Shown here piece by piece: positions 8,662-17,469 of a stretch of DNA of 64,000 nt (positions are counted from its first letter, which is position 1; each line of letters begins with the position of its first letter). Under the pieces are notes generated by a model, which worked only from the letters and a program-made list of their open reading frames with translations, was not told the DNA's origin and ran no database searches. The position numbers and the translations under genes are program-made. This DNA is from a gamma proteobacterium symbiont of Stewartia floridana (GTDB lineage Bacteria; Pseudomonadota; Gammaproteobacteria; Chromatiales; Chromatiaceae): assembly GCA_003676145.1 (NCBI GenBank), contig NAUB01000021.1, positions 186,001 through 250,000 of the forward strand, read 5' to 3'.

Positions 8662-10023
8662 ATGTCGATGAAATGGTCACAACTCTTATCCCGCCAACGT
8701 CTTGGATCGAAAGATCAACCGACCAGTACAACTTCCCGCACGGATTTTCAAAGGGATTTTGATCGTATTGTCTTCTCGTCCGCCTTCAGGCGTATGCAGG
8801 ACAAGACCCAGATCTTCCCCCTCTCCAAAATCGATTATGTCCGTACCCGCCTAACCCATAGTCTGGAGTCATCAAGCGTTGGACGTTCCCTGGGTACCCT
8901 GGTTGGTGAACAGATCATCGCCCGGCACAAGCTGAAAGGATACGAAGCATCCGATTTTGGTGATATCTGTGCCGCCGCCTGCCTGGCGCATGACATCGGG
9001 AATCCGCCGTTCGGCCATTCAGGTGAAGATGCAATTCGCCATTGGGCGGAAACCGCTGACTATGGCAGGCAGCGCGTTGCAGTGCTCAATGGCAGTCAGC
9101 GGGAGGATTTCCTGAATTTTGAAGGTAACGCCCAGGGATTTCGGGTGATTACCAGATTGCAGAATCGCGATAATCCGGGAGGCCTGCAACTGACCTGCGC
9201 CACTCTGGCGGCATTCACCAAATACCCGAGAGAGTCCTGCATCGGCAAAGGGCGTTTCGATGGAGTCAGTGCAAAGAAACCAGGCTTCACAGCGCAGGAT
9301 CAGGAGAACTTCGAAACCGTAGCCAAGGCGGTTGGTTTGATCAGAAGGGATCCCGTGTTATCTATCTGGCATCGTCACCCGCTCTCCTATTTAGTGGAAG
9401 CTGCGGATGACATCTGTTACCGGGTCATCGATATCGAGGATGGATTCCGTCTCGGGCATCTCAGTTATCAGCAGGCGCTTGATCTCTACAGTGATATTTT
9501 AGGCGACTCCTCGATTCAGACATCCCGACTGAAGCGCATTGGAGGCGACAAGGAAAAAGTTGAGTTTTTACGCGCGAAGGTGATCAGTAAAGCGATCAGT
9601 GAGATTCTAAGCTGTTTTCTGGATCATGAGCCGGCGATTCTCAAAGGTGAATTCGACGAACCTTTGATGAGCTCTATTCCCCATCGCCGGGAGATGGATC
9701 GTCTGATCCAGGTGGCTGGGGAGAAGATCTATATTGCACCGGAAGTTATCGAGATAGAGACGGCCGGTTTTCAAGTCATCAGTGAACTGCTTGAACGGTT
9801 TATACCAATTATCGATGATGTTGCTGAGCACGCTACCAGCGCCACCCCCAGAAGTCAGATGATGATTCGCTTGATACCTGAACAGTTTATTGGAGAGGAT
9901 GCGATACCTGTACAGGATGACTATACCCGGTTGTTACGTTTGACTGATTTTGTCTCAGGGATGACCGATTCTTATGCTGTGTCACTGTACAAAAAAGTGA
10001 CCGGAATTTCTTTGCCCGGTTAA
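8662..10023 (+). CDS. dgt: Deoxyguanosinetriphosphate triphosphohydrolase-like protein (dGTPase)
   Basis: An HD-domain phosphohydrolase of about 453 residues that converts dNTPs, classically dGTP, to nucleoside and triphosphate. I start it at the ATG at 8662 (MSMKWSQLL), preceded by AAGGA at 8645-8649; a TTG at 8650 abuts that site and is less likely. Early motifs are FSSAFRRMQDKTQIFPL and VRTRLTHSLE (metal-binding His), then AHDIGNPPFGHSGEDAI with the HD pair, and SYLVEAADDICYRVIDIED with a further metal-ligand Asp region. Length and motif order fit the Dgt type. It converges on the histidine kinase gene across a palindrome. Confidence 0.93.
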   Translation: MSMKWSQLLSRQRLGSKDQPTSTTSRTDFQRDFDRIVFSSAFRRMQDKTQIFPLSKIDYVRTRLTHSLESSSVGRSLGTLVGEQIIARHKLKGYEASDFGDICAAACLAHDIGNPPFGHSGEDAIRHWAETADYGRQRVAVLNGSQREDFLNFEGNAQGFRVITRLQNRDNPGGLQLTCATLAAFTKYPRESCIGKGRFDGVSAKKPGFTAQDQENFETVAKAVGLIRRDPVLSIWHRHPLSYLVEAADDICYRVIDIEDGFRLGHLSYQQALDLYSDILGDSSIQTSRLKRIGGDKEKVEFLRAKVISKAISEILSCFLDHEPAILKGEFDEPLMSSIPHRREMDRLIQVAGEKIYIAPEVIEIETAGFQVISELLERFIPIIDDVAEHATSATPRSQMMIRLIPEQFIGEDAIPVQDDYTRLLRLTDFVSGMTDSYAVSLYKKVTGISLPG

Positions 10024-10049
10024 GCGTATTGGATTCGTGTCAACTGGCC

Positions 10050-10073
10050 TTAGGGCCTGTTAACAGGCCCTAA
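10050..10073. terminator. 24-bp perfect palindrome between convergent genes
   Basis: The perfect palindrome (12-bp arms TTAGGGCCTGTT and AACAGGCCCTAA) lies 26 bp after the dgt stop and covers the stop codon of the convergent kinase gene. It could act as a two-way transcript end, although neither side has a long T-run. A related sequence occurs near 6724. Confidence 0.45.
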
Positions 10074-11364
10074 TATGGGGTATGGTTACCGAGACTTGTG
10101 TACCTTTGCCCAATTGACTCGCAATCGTCAGTTGTCCACCATGGGCTTCTGCGATGACCCGGCATAAATAGAGTCCCAGCCCATATCCTCCGGTGGATCT
10201 CTGGCGGGCTTTGTCAACTCGATAGAATGGCTCAGTCAAGTGTGATAGATGCTCTTCAGAAATACCGGCTCCATGATCTTTGACTTGAAAATGCCAGCCT
10301 TCCTTGCTTAGATGGCTATGGATTTCCACCGCGCCATGTTGCAGATTTGTGTGACGCTTGGCATTGTCCAGCAGGTTTTTGATCAACAGCTTGATTCGTG
10401 CAATATCCAAATGGATTGATCCGATATTCTCATCAAAGTGACATTGCCACTGGCTATCTGCAAAATGCTCCTTGGTAACCGAATCTATCAATTGCAGTGG
10501 ATCCGCCAGTTGCAGATCGAGTTTGGTATGATTGGACTCCAGTCGCTCGGTTTCCAACAGTTCGTTTAACTGCTGCTCAAGTAGTTTCAGATCCTGGATG
10601 ATACGTTCCCTTGGCTCACCATGTTCAACAAGTTCTGCATTGAGTCTCACTCGGGTTAGAGGGGATCTCAACTCATGGCTGATTGCGAGTAATAGCTGGC
10701 GTTTTGCTTCCAGCATTCCCTGTATCTCATCCGCCATGGTGTTGACGCTATGGGCCAGTTCACCCAACTCATCCTTTCGTTGAAGTTTGATACGGTATTT
10801 CAGGTCTCCCGAACCGAAGTTGGCCACACCTTGACGAATGGTCTCGATTGGCAGAAAAAGACGTCGAACAAAGTGATAGGTCAGTGCGATCAAAAGCAAT
10901 ACAACAGCGATGGTGATAGAAGCAATCAAAGGTAATTGAGAGCTATTGAACTTCTGTTTGGTGACATACAAGGCAGTGATATTGCCTTCTTGTAGTCGCA
11001 TTATGAAGCGGCTGGCTTGATGACTGACCTCAACAATACGCCCGCTTGAAAGTTGATGTTGATGAAAATCCAGGCTCTCTTCATCGAGAAAATCGCCACT
11101 GCTGGACCAGCGTTCACCAGGTGAGCTGATCTGAATATCGATGCTAAGTCTTTCGGCCAATGCCGAAGCTGCGAGTATATCCGGCGGTGTACCAATCTGT
11201 TGTTGCAGGTGATCGACATATTCGACCAGATGAGGCTCCGCCAGACGTTTGAACTCATCACGTATACCATAGCGGAAGCCAGTATTGAGTACGAATATAA
11301 TCAGGATGCTGATAATGATAAACAGCACAATCAAGCGAATACTCAGTCTATGCCGAAGTTTCAT
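10060..11364 (-). CDS. Sensor histidine kinase (envelope-stress type)
   Basis: A 434-residue kinase. I start it at the ATG at 11364, which overlaps the stop of the regulator gene as ATGA; the longer frame to 11400 lies inside that gene. Domains in order: a transmembrane segment (MKLRHRLSIRLIVLFIIISILIIF, first half), a periplasmic loop of about 130 residues, a second transmembrane segment, HAMP, HisKA with ISHELRSPLTRVRLN (phospho-acceptor His), and HATPase_c with NLLDNAKRH (N box), DHGAGI (G1) and GGYGLGLYLCRVIAEAHGG (G2). With the Spy/CpxP-like gene upstream, the set resembles CpxA/RstB-type envelope sensors. The signal is unknown. Confidence 0.92.
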   Translation of the reverse strand: MKLRHRLSIRLIVLFIIISILIIFVLNTGFRYGIRDEFKRLAEPHLVEYVDHLQQQIGTPPDILAASALAERLSIDIQISSPGERWSSSGDFLDEESLDFHQHQLSSGRIVEVSHQASRFIMRLQEGNITALYVTKQKFNSSQLPLIASITIAVVLLLIALTYHFVRRLFLPIETIRQGVANFGSGDLKYRIKLQRKDELGELAHSVNTMADEIQGMLEAKRQLLLAISHELRSPLTRVRLNAELVEHGEPRERIIQDLKLLEQQLNELLETERLESNHTKLDLQLADPLQLIDSVTKEHFADSQWQCHFDENIGSIHLDIARIKLLIKNLLDNAKRHTNLQHGAVEIHSHLSKEGWHFQVKDHGAGISEEHLSHLTEPFYRVDKARQRSTGGYGLGLYLCRVIAEAHGGQLTIASQLGKGTQVSVTIPHIRAC

Positions 11365-12038
11365 TGGGTAGGTCCCACCATACGGTAACCGGAACCCCAT
11401 ACCGTCTTGATATAGTCCAGTGGTTGGATTTTTTGACGTAGACGACTGACCAGTATGTCAACTGACCTGGTGTAGAGATCAGCTTCCACACCCTTAATCG
11501 CAGTTAGGATCTCATCCCGACTGAAGACTTGACCTGGATGCAAGACAAAAAGCTCAAGCAGTAGATATTCCAGATGAGTCAGATTTAAGGTACGTTCGTC
11601 AATCGAGGCACATTGCTGTACCTGGTTCAGCTGAATATCGCCGAGCTCATGAGTCTCTGAAGGAGCGGGGTGAGACTGAGTGCGTTTGAGAATGTTCTGA
11701 ATTCTGGCAACCAGTTCCCTTGGCTCAAAGGGTTTAGCCAGATAATCATCTGCACCGATCTCCAGGCCAATAACACGATCCATCACCTCTCCTCTGGCGG
11801 TAAGCATAAGGATCGGAATATCACTGCTTTTTCTGATCTGGCGACAGACCTCAAATCCATCCATTTCAGGGAGCATGATGTCTAGTACGATCAAGTCAGG
11901 TTTGGAAGCTCGAAGGGATTCAAAACCTTGGGATGGGGTGATAGCGGAGGTCAGGCTCAGCCCATATCGGGAGAAATACTCGCTGAGAGGTGCTGCCAGC
12001 TCCCGGTCATCATCAATAAGCAGTATCTGAGGCATCAA
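11361..12038 (-). CDS. OmpR-family response regulator
   Basis: A 225-residue regulator with a receiver domain (acidic pocket IDDD at about 8-11, phospho-acceptor Asp53 in LIVLDIMLPEMDG, conserved Lys in YLAKPF) and a C-terminal winged-helix DNA-binding domain (LTHLEYLLLELFVLHPGQVFSRDEI ... SVDILVSRLRQKI ... VWGSGYRMV). It is followed with an ATGA overlap by its kinase and preceded by a Spy/CpxP-like gene, an arrangement like cpxRA/cpxP or rstAB. Three TGTAAC repeats upstream of the Spy-like gene (12782-12807) are the natural candidate for its binding site. Confidence 0.93.
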   Translation of the reverse strand: MMPQILLIDDDRELAAPLSEYFSRYGLSLTSAITPSQGFESLRASKPDLIVLDIMLPEMDGFEVCRQIRKSSDIPILMLTARGEVMDRVIGLEIGADDYLAKPFEPRELVARIQNILKRTQSHPAPSETHELGDIQLNQVQQCASIDERTLNLTHLEYLLLELFVLHPGQVFSRDEILTAIKGVEADLYTRSVDILVSRLRQKIQPLDYIKTVWGSGYRMVGPTQ

Positions 12039-12164
12039 ACGATCCGCATATTAGTCAAAGATTTCTGTTTACAGGCCAAAGCATATCTTAATCGGTAGAG
12101 ACCACCCAAACACCCACTGTTAAACCCAGTCCCGCTTTCTGATCCGACAATCAGTTGTGTAGAT

Positions 12165-12207
12165 GACCCAATCGCCCTATCAAGGCTTGGAGTAGGGCGA
12201 TTGGGTC
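12165..12207 (-). terminator. 15-bp perfect hairpin between Spy-like gene and regulator
   Basis: GACCCAATCGCCCTA (12165-12179) pairs perfectly with the repeat at 12193-12207 across a 13-nt loop. It follows the stop of the Spy-like gene by 21 bp. No U-tract follows on the minus strand, so it may reduce read-through into the regulator gene, or protect the 3' end of an abundant Spy-like mRNA. Confidence 0.5.
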
Positions 12208-12227
12208 TATGAAACGATCACCACGCA

Positions 12228-12707
12228 CTATTCCTGATCTGGCTTTGCAGAGGTATTACAATCCGCTGCGCAATGCCGGTGAGCTTTGTGGTGCAGAATC
12301 ATGGTCTGCAATTTGTCCCGTTGATGCTGGTCAAGGTTGTCGCTAAAGTCAGCGAATGCATCGATGAAATCACTGCTGATGCTCGCCAGCTGAGCCTGTT
12401 TTTGCATCAGAAGGGTATGAGCACGTTCCCGGTCGAGGCTTGACTGATTGAGCAGGTCAGCAGCCTCACTGGCATACATCTCGCGATCGCTGCGCAGAGT
12501 CTCAGCCATGGAGATGATTTCGCTGCGAAACTTGTCCAGGTGAACCCTCTGATTATCGGTAAGATCCAAGTGCTTATCCAATCTCTCTGCCATCCAGCCG
12601 ATTCTTGCCTCTGAGTTGCCACAAAAACCCTTGTAACGTGCAATGGCGACTCCACTGATCAGCAAAAGTACCAGCAGGCTGACGATGATAATGACTGTTT
12701 TACTCAT
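12228..12707 (-). CDS. Spy/CpxP-like periplasmic stress protein
   Basis: About 159 residues from the ATG at 12707, which has GGAGA 5 nt upstream; the frame extends further, but the extra residues do not look like protein and would run through the TGTAAC operator. The N-terminus MSKTVIIIVSLLVLLLISGV is a signal peptide or anchor. The rest is helical, with LDLTDNQRVHLDKF and a second LDQHQRDKLQTM, the paired LTxxQ-type motifs of Spy/CpxP/heavy-metal-sensor proteins. These act as periplasmic chaperones or inhibitors of a kinase. The C-terminus has a His/Cys group (HHKAHRHCAADC) that could bind metal. It is probably the first gene of an operon with the regulator and kinase. Confidence 0.85.
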   Translation of the reverse strand: MSKTVIIIVSLLVLLLISGVAIARYKGFCGNSEARIGWMAERLDKHLDLTDNQRVHLDKFRSEIISMAETLRSDREMYASEAADLLNQSSLDRERAHTLLMQKQAQLASISSDFIDAFADFSDNLDQHQRDKLQTMILHHKAHRHCAADCNTSAKPDQE

Positions 12708-13266
12708 GATAGTCTCCAGATAGGTGTTATGAGCCACAGTCAATATTCTGGAATAAGGCATGTTAAAGATCCTATCTGAGATGTAACCCGATGTAACAAG
12801 TTGTAACGGATAACATTGTCTGGAATAGGAAAAGTATTCCTGATTCACAGGGAATTAAAATCTAGAATCATAAAATAAATTTATTGGGCAGGATTTGCTA
12901 TATCAGGGGAAATATACTCAATAAATGAAAAATTAGGGTTTAAATGCCTATATATACAGCATTTACGGAGCCTCCCGGGTGAAAAGTCGCTGTGGTAGGG
13001 TATAATTCAGTTCATGAGTAGGCCTAACACAAGTTTTCGCCGCTCATTTTTTGTGTGGCAATCCATTGGATCGGGAACGCCGTTGTATCTAGATTTTGCT
13101 GGTTGAGCCAGCTTGCTGATATTAAAGGAGTAATTTTTGAAATTCCTTATCAGCGAAAGGTTGTGATTGGTAGAGATACCTGGAGCAGATAGAGATGATC
13201 CATTATGAGATTGCCAGGTTCAGCCGGCACCTCCACAGCGCTGACTTCTACCTTGGCAGACGGTAG
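12708..13266. other. Intergenic region between Spy-like gene and binding protein
   Basis: It holds the TGTAAC operator, a small inverted repeat (TAAATGC 12941-12947 with GCATTTA 12959-12965), and AT-rich sequence. A short frame ends in a TAG at 13264-13266, just before the next start. No gene supported. Confidence 0.4.
12782..12807. promoter_or_regulatory. Three TGTAAC direct repeats at 10-bp spacing (candidate OmpR-type operator)
   Basis: TGTAAC occurs exactly at 12782-12787, 12792-12797 and 12802-12807, one DNA turn apart, 75-100 bp upstream of the Spy-like start codon. Tandem half-sites on one face of the helix are the typical target of OmpR/PhoB-family dimers, and GTTACA on the other strand is the core recalled for RstA-type boxes. 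The regulator at 11361-12038 is the obvious candidate; binding is inferred. Confidence 0.65.
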
Positions 13267-14304
13267 ATGAGTACACTACAAGCCACACTTGGCGTCTTGA
13301 TGGCAATTCTAGGCTGTCTTAGCCCCGTTACCGCTCTTTCCTCACCTGAGATAGATAAAGTTTATCGCCTGCTGATTCTGGATTCTCAAGCTGGAAGCCC
13401 CTATGAGGATGTTCGCAATTCGCTCATTGAGACACTGACACTGAGAGGCTATCGGCAAGGAGAAAACCTGGAAATCACTCATCATTATATTGATAACAGT
13501 GTCTCTTTGGGTGTTGAAATTCTACAGCGTGAAATAACGAATAATTATGATGTGGTATATGTCGGGGGCACAGTCGCCACAATATCCGCCAAAAACGCCC
13601 TCTACGAAAGTGATGTGCCCGTTGTATTTGGCGCCCCTACAGACCCTATCGGTATTGGTGTTATTGACAGCTTTGATCAACCACCAAAGGTCAATTTCAC
13701 CGGTGTCAGTTATCCTGTTCCAGTCAAGTCAAGGTTCTTGTTTCTCCGTCAATTAATGCCTGAATTACGGAGAGTTGGATTGATCTATGCCAATATGCCT
13801 CAATCTCATAGCTACAATAAGTGGATAAAAGCGCTTCTGAAAAATGATCCTGCCTTCAGCGATATTGAAGTGATATTTCATCCCTTGCCATTGATAACGG
13901 GTGAGGACGGAGATGAATTGATGGCAAAGATGGCAATTCCCGTTATCAAGCAGATGAATGATCGGGTAGATGCCTTTTTAAAACCCAATGACCAGTTAGG
14001 GGCGAGACAGCATTTTGCAGAGGTAGTAGAGGCTCACGGCGAGAAACCATTGATTGGCTTGGTCAAAAAAGATGTCGTTGCTGACTGGGGTGCTACAGCT
14101 GTGGTGTTTCCCTGTCTGGAGAGTATGGGACGTCAGCTGGGTGATATGGTTTATAAGCTGTTCGATGGTATGCCAATTGAATTTATCGAGCCTAGATGGC
14201 CTGCACGTTTTGGTTACGCTGTTGATTTAAATAAAACCCAAAAGTTTGGAATAAATGTGCCAGTAGGTATTTTGCAACTTGCTGGTGAAAACATCATTCG
14301 ATGA
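13267..14304 (+). CDS. ABC-type substrate-binding protein (ABC_sub_bind family), orphan
   Basis: A 345-residue periplasmic protein with a signal peptide (MSTLQATLGVLMAILGCLSPVTALS). The body fits the PF04392 family: YRLLILDSQAGSPYEDV, YDVVYVGGTVATISAKNAL, PVVFGAPTDPIGIGVI, NFTGVSYPVPVKSRF, RRVGLIYANMPQSHSY, and AVVFPCLESMGRQLGDMVYKLFDG. An in-frame TAG directly precedes the ATG and fixes the start. No permease or ATPase gene is nearby; the next gene, 138 bp on, encodes a membrane GGDEF/EAL protein. That suggests the binding protein delivers a ligand to the sensor and not to a transporter, which is inference. Confidence 0.87.
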   Translation: MSTLQATLGVLMAILGCLSPVTALSSPEIDKVYRLLILDSQAGSPYEDVRNSLIETLTLRGYRQGENLEITHHYIDNSVSLGVEILQREITNNYDVVYVGGTVATISAKNALYESDVPVVFGAPTDPIGIGVIDSFDQPPKVNFTGVSYPVPVKSRFLFLRQLMPELRRVGLIYANMPQSHSYNKWIKALLKNDPAFSDIEVIFHPLPLITGEDGDELMAKMAIPVIKQMNDRVDAFLKPNDQLGARQHFAEVVEAHGEKPLIGLVKKDVVADWGATAVVFPCLESMGRQLGDMVYKLFDGMPIEFIEPRWPARFGYAVDLNKTQKFGINVPVGILQLAGENIIR

Positions 14305-14442
14305 GAATCTACGAGGATAGCATCATAAAACATGAGAATGTTGATCTTTTCAAACTATGGATTGCCAAAAGTAGCTGCTTTGATCTCTGAGCTGAGTTTC
14401 TCTTTGATACATGTTAATTAAGGTATAGCCAAGTCACTCGTT

Positions 14443-17376
14443 ATGGGGCTTAGTAGAAAAATTCTTTTAATTACAATCGGCATCCTGGCTATTTCGCTTT
14501 TAGTCAGTTCCATGCTGAATGTAATCAGTTTTCGTAGTAAATACACAGATGCGTTGCTAACAGGCAGTTTCGGCATCGGATATAGCATTGAAAGTCTATT
14601 AACTGAATTGCTTGCTTTAGGACTGCCGCTTGATTCACTTTCAGGTATGGATAATAAACTGGTGGAAGTGGTCGAGAAAAACAGTCACATCGCCTATGCC
14701 GGTGTTACAGATGAGCTTGGAGTTGTCCTGTTCCACAGTGACGAGAGTTTGATCGGCTATCACTTTACGGATCCAGTAGCGCAAAAAATTCTCAAAGAAA
14801 AATCACCAATCTGGCAGATTTATGATCGATTCGATGGTGAAAGATACTATGATGTATCAATACCGTTATTCGATCATGATGAAGACTATGTTGGTGTTGT
14901 CAGACTCGGCTTTCTATCCTCAATCGTTGACCAGAAGGTGGAAGAGGCAATTGCACAAATAATAATCAATGTGCTGGTTACATTCGTCGTAATTGCCTTA
15001 TTACTAAATCTCTTCTTACGGCGATCTGTCATTGATCCCGTTAAGCAACTATCTGGTTATGCTGAATCGATTGCGAAAGGCAAATTTGATTCGAAAACAG
15101 CCATTCGCAGTAAAGATGAGATTGGGCGACTATCGTATTCCTTGCATGAGATGGGGGGAATTCTGCAAAAACAGATAGTAGAGCTGAAACAATCTGGACG
15201 CGAATTGGAACAACGAATTGAGATGCGTACTCAAGAGTTGGCAGACATCAATCAGGACCTGAAGAAGAGCAACGCAGGTCTCAGTGAAGCACTGGAGAGA
15301 GAGAAAGAGCTATCCGATGCGCTAAGAAACAGTGAAGAGCGCTTCAGAATGTTGTTCGAAAAAAGTAAAGCGACCATGTTGACGATTGATCCGGGTAGTG
15401 GGGGAATTCTCGCAGCAAATCATGCTGCAGAAATCTACTATGGCTACTCTGTTGATCAGTTGTTGAGTATGAATATAGGCGATATCAATGTTTTGACTGA
15501 TGCTGAAATTTCCCGCGAGATGGATCTGGCAAAACGGGAAGAACGAAATCATTTCTACTTTCAGCACGCATTGGCAAGTGGAGAGATTAGAGACGTTGAG
15601 GTGCACTCAGGGCCGATTGATTGGGGAGGGAAACAAGTGCTCTACTCAATCATCCATGATATTACCGATAGAAAGAAAGCTGAAGCTGAATTAGACAGAA
15701 TCGCCCATTATGACTCCTTGACCGGACTACCAAACCGTCTCTTGAAGTCGGATCGCTTGAATCAGGCCATAGTAAGAGCAAAAAGGCGGGGGCACCTGGT
15801 GGCGGTTTGCTACCTGGACCTGGATGGCTTTAAACCAATAAATGACAAATATGGTCATGACACGGGTGATTTGGTACTTGTTGAAATTGCCAAACGACTG
15901 GAACATACCGTCAGAGGTGGTGATACCGTCTCAAGAATAGGTGGTGATGAATTTGTAATTATACTGACGGAACTTGAAAGTCAGGAAGGTTGTGAATTTA
16001 TTCTGCAACGTGTCATGCAGGTGATAGAAGAGCCTATCATTCTTCAGGATATTGAGTTAATCGTGTCTGCCAGTATTGGCTTTACACTCTATCCATCAGA
16101 TGATTCTGACGCGGATTTACTGCTGCGACATGCGGATCAAGCAATGTATGTAGCAAAGGATCGAGGTAAGAGCTGTATCCATCTGTTCGATCCTGAACAG
16201 GATAGGCAGGTTAAAGCCTTTCGGGAAAACTATGATCGTCTCAGCAAAGCAATTACAGATAACGAATTTGTCCTCTATTATCAGCCAAAAGTTAATATGT
16301 ACACTGGTCAGATAATCGGTATGGAAGCGTTATTGAGATGGTTCCATCCAGAGCAGGGTATGCTGGCACCAGGCTCTTTCCTGCATATAATGACCGATAC
16401 GGACCTAGAGATCGAGTTGGGCAAATGGGTAATAGACAGAGCATTGCAGCAACAGCAACTCTGGCAATCTCAAGGAATGGACTTAACGGTTAGTGTAAAT
16501 ATCGGTCCGCATCATCTTCAACATTCGGATTTTGTTCATCATGTGAAGGAAGCGCTGGGAAAATATGACACTGTTCCAGCTAATAAACTGGAGCTTGAGA
16601 TCTTGGAGACAACTTCCATTGAGGACTTGAGCCGGATAATCCAACCCTTGTTGCGATGCCAGGAAATGGGTGTACAGATAACACTGGATGATTTTGGTAC
16701 TGGTTATTCATCGCTAACCTATTTTCATCGATTGCCTGTTAACACATTAAAAATAGATCAAAGCTTTGTGTGTGATATGTTGGAGGATCCTCAAGACCTG
16801 GCAATTGTCGAGAGTGTCGTTAGACTGGCCCTCGCATTTCATCATCCGGTAATCGCTGAAGGGGTTGAGAGCTTAGAGCATGGTGCGGCCTTATTACGGC
16901 TTGGATGCCAGTTGGGTCAGGGCTACGGAATCGCCAGACCAATGCCAGCAGGAGATGTTACTCGCTGGAGAGAAGAGTGGCGCAACAACACAGCGTGGCA
17001 AACTTTGAATAAGAGACTGGAGATAGACAGTAGTAGAGATGTGGAGTCAGCAATTGTTGGTCATCAACAGTGGCTGACTCAATCAATAGAAGCCATAACC
17101 AATGCTGATACTCAATCCACTCGAAGTTTGTTGGACAGTAACAGCTGTCCCTTCGGCCGCTGGTTTCATGGTGCTGGCTATTTCAAATATGGTCATTTAG
17201 AGCAGTATGGTAAACTCAGGGAAAACCATGAGCATATACACCTTTTGGCCGAGGAGCTACGAAATTTATCAGCGAGTGGTAATCAGAAACATGCGCAGCA
17301 AAGATTGGAGGAGCTGATTTCAATGCATGATCAATTCATCGAAGAGTTACAGAGTTTAGTAACGAGAATCAATTAA
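14443..17376 (+). CDS. Membrane HAMP-PAS-GGDEF-EAL protein with C-terminal CZB zinc-binding domain
   Basis: A 977-residue c-di-GMP protein. Two transmembrane segments (about 5-27 and 170-190) flank a periplasmic sensor (ITYAGV-like, dCache/sCache type). Then come HAMP (about 190-245), a coiled coil, PAS (about 295-415), GGDEF (intact GGDEF at about 500 with RGGD I-site) and EAL (EALLRW about 627, DDFGTGYSSL about 748, IAEGVE, QGYGIARP), so both activities look possible. The last 100 residues form a CZB domain: VGHQQWL, CPFGRWFHG and ENHEHIH give the three-His one-Cys zinc site. CZB domains sense zinc or hypochlorous acid. The upstream binding-protein gene is a likely partner. Confidence 0.93.
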   Translation: MGLSRKILLITIGILAISLLVSSMLNVISFRSKYTDALLTGSFGIGYSIESLLTELLALGLPLDSLSGMDNKLVEVVEKNSHIAYAGVTDELGVVLFHSDESLIGYHFTDPVAQKILKEKSPIWQIYDRFDGERYYDVSIPLFDHDEDYVGVVRLGFLSSIVDQKVEEAIAQIIINVLVTFVVIALLLNLFLRRSVIDPVKQLSGYAESIAKGKFDSKTAIRSKDEIGRLSYSLHEMGGILQKQIVELKQSGRELEQRIEMRTQELADINQDLKKSNAGLSEALEREKELSDALRNSEERFRMLFEKSKATMLTIDPGSGGILAANHAAEIYYGYSVDQLLSMNIGDINVLTDAEISREMDLAKREERNHFYFQHALASGEIRDVEVHSGPIDWGGKQVLYSIIHDITDRKKAEAELDRIAHYDSLTGLPNRLLKSDRLNQAIVRAKRRGHLVAVCYLDLDGFKPINDKYGHDTGDLVLVEIAKRLEHTVRGGDTVSRIGGDEFVIILTELESQEGCEFILQRVMQVIEEPIILQDIELIVSASIGFTLYPSDDSDADLLLRHADQAMYVAKDRGKSCIHLFDPEQDRQVKAFRENYDRLSKAITDNEFVLYYQPKVNMYTGQIIGMEALLRWFHPEQGMLAPGSFLHIMTDTDLEIELGKWVIDRALQQQQLWQSQGMDLTVSVNIGPHHLQHSDFVHHVKEALGKYDTVPANKLELEILETTSIEDLSRIIQPLLRCQEMGVQITLDDFGTGYSSLTYFHRLPVNTLKIDQSFVCDMLEDPQDLAIVESVVRLALAFHHPVIAEGVESLEHGAALLRLGCQLGQGYGIARPMPAGDVTRWREEWRNNTAWQTLNKRLEIDSSRDVESAIVGHQQWLTQSIEAITNADTQSTRSLLDSNSCPFGRWFHGAGYFKYGHLEQYGKLRENHEHIHLLAEELRNLSASGNQKHAQQRLEELISMHDQFIEELQSLVTRIN

Positions 17377-17469
17377 ACAAACTGCGATTATTTGATGTAT
17401 ATCTGCATACCATATCTTACTTCGGTCCATTTATCAGTTCAGTTTCTACCTGACATCAGGTGATAGTGA

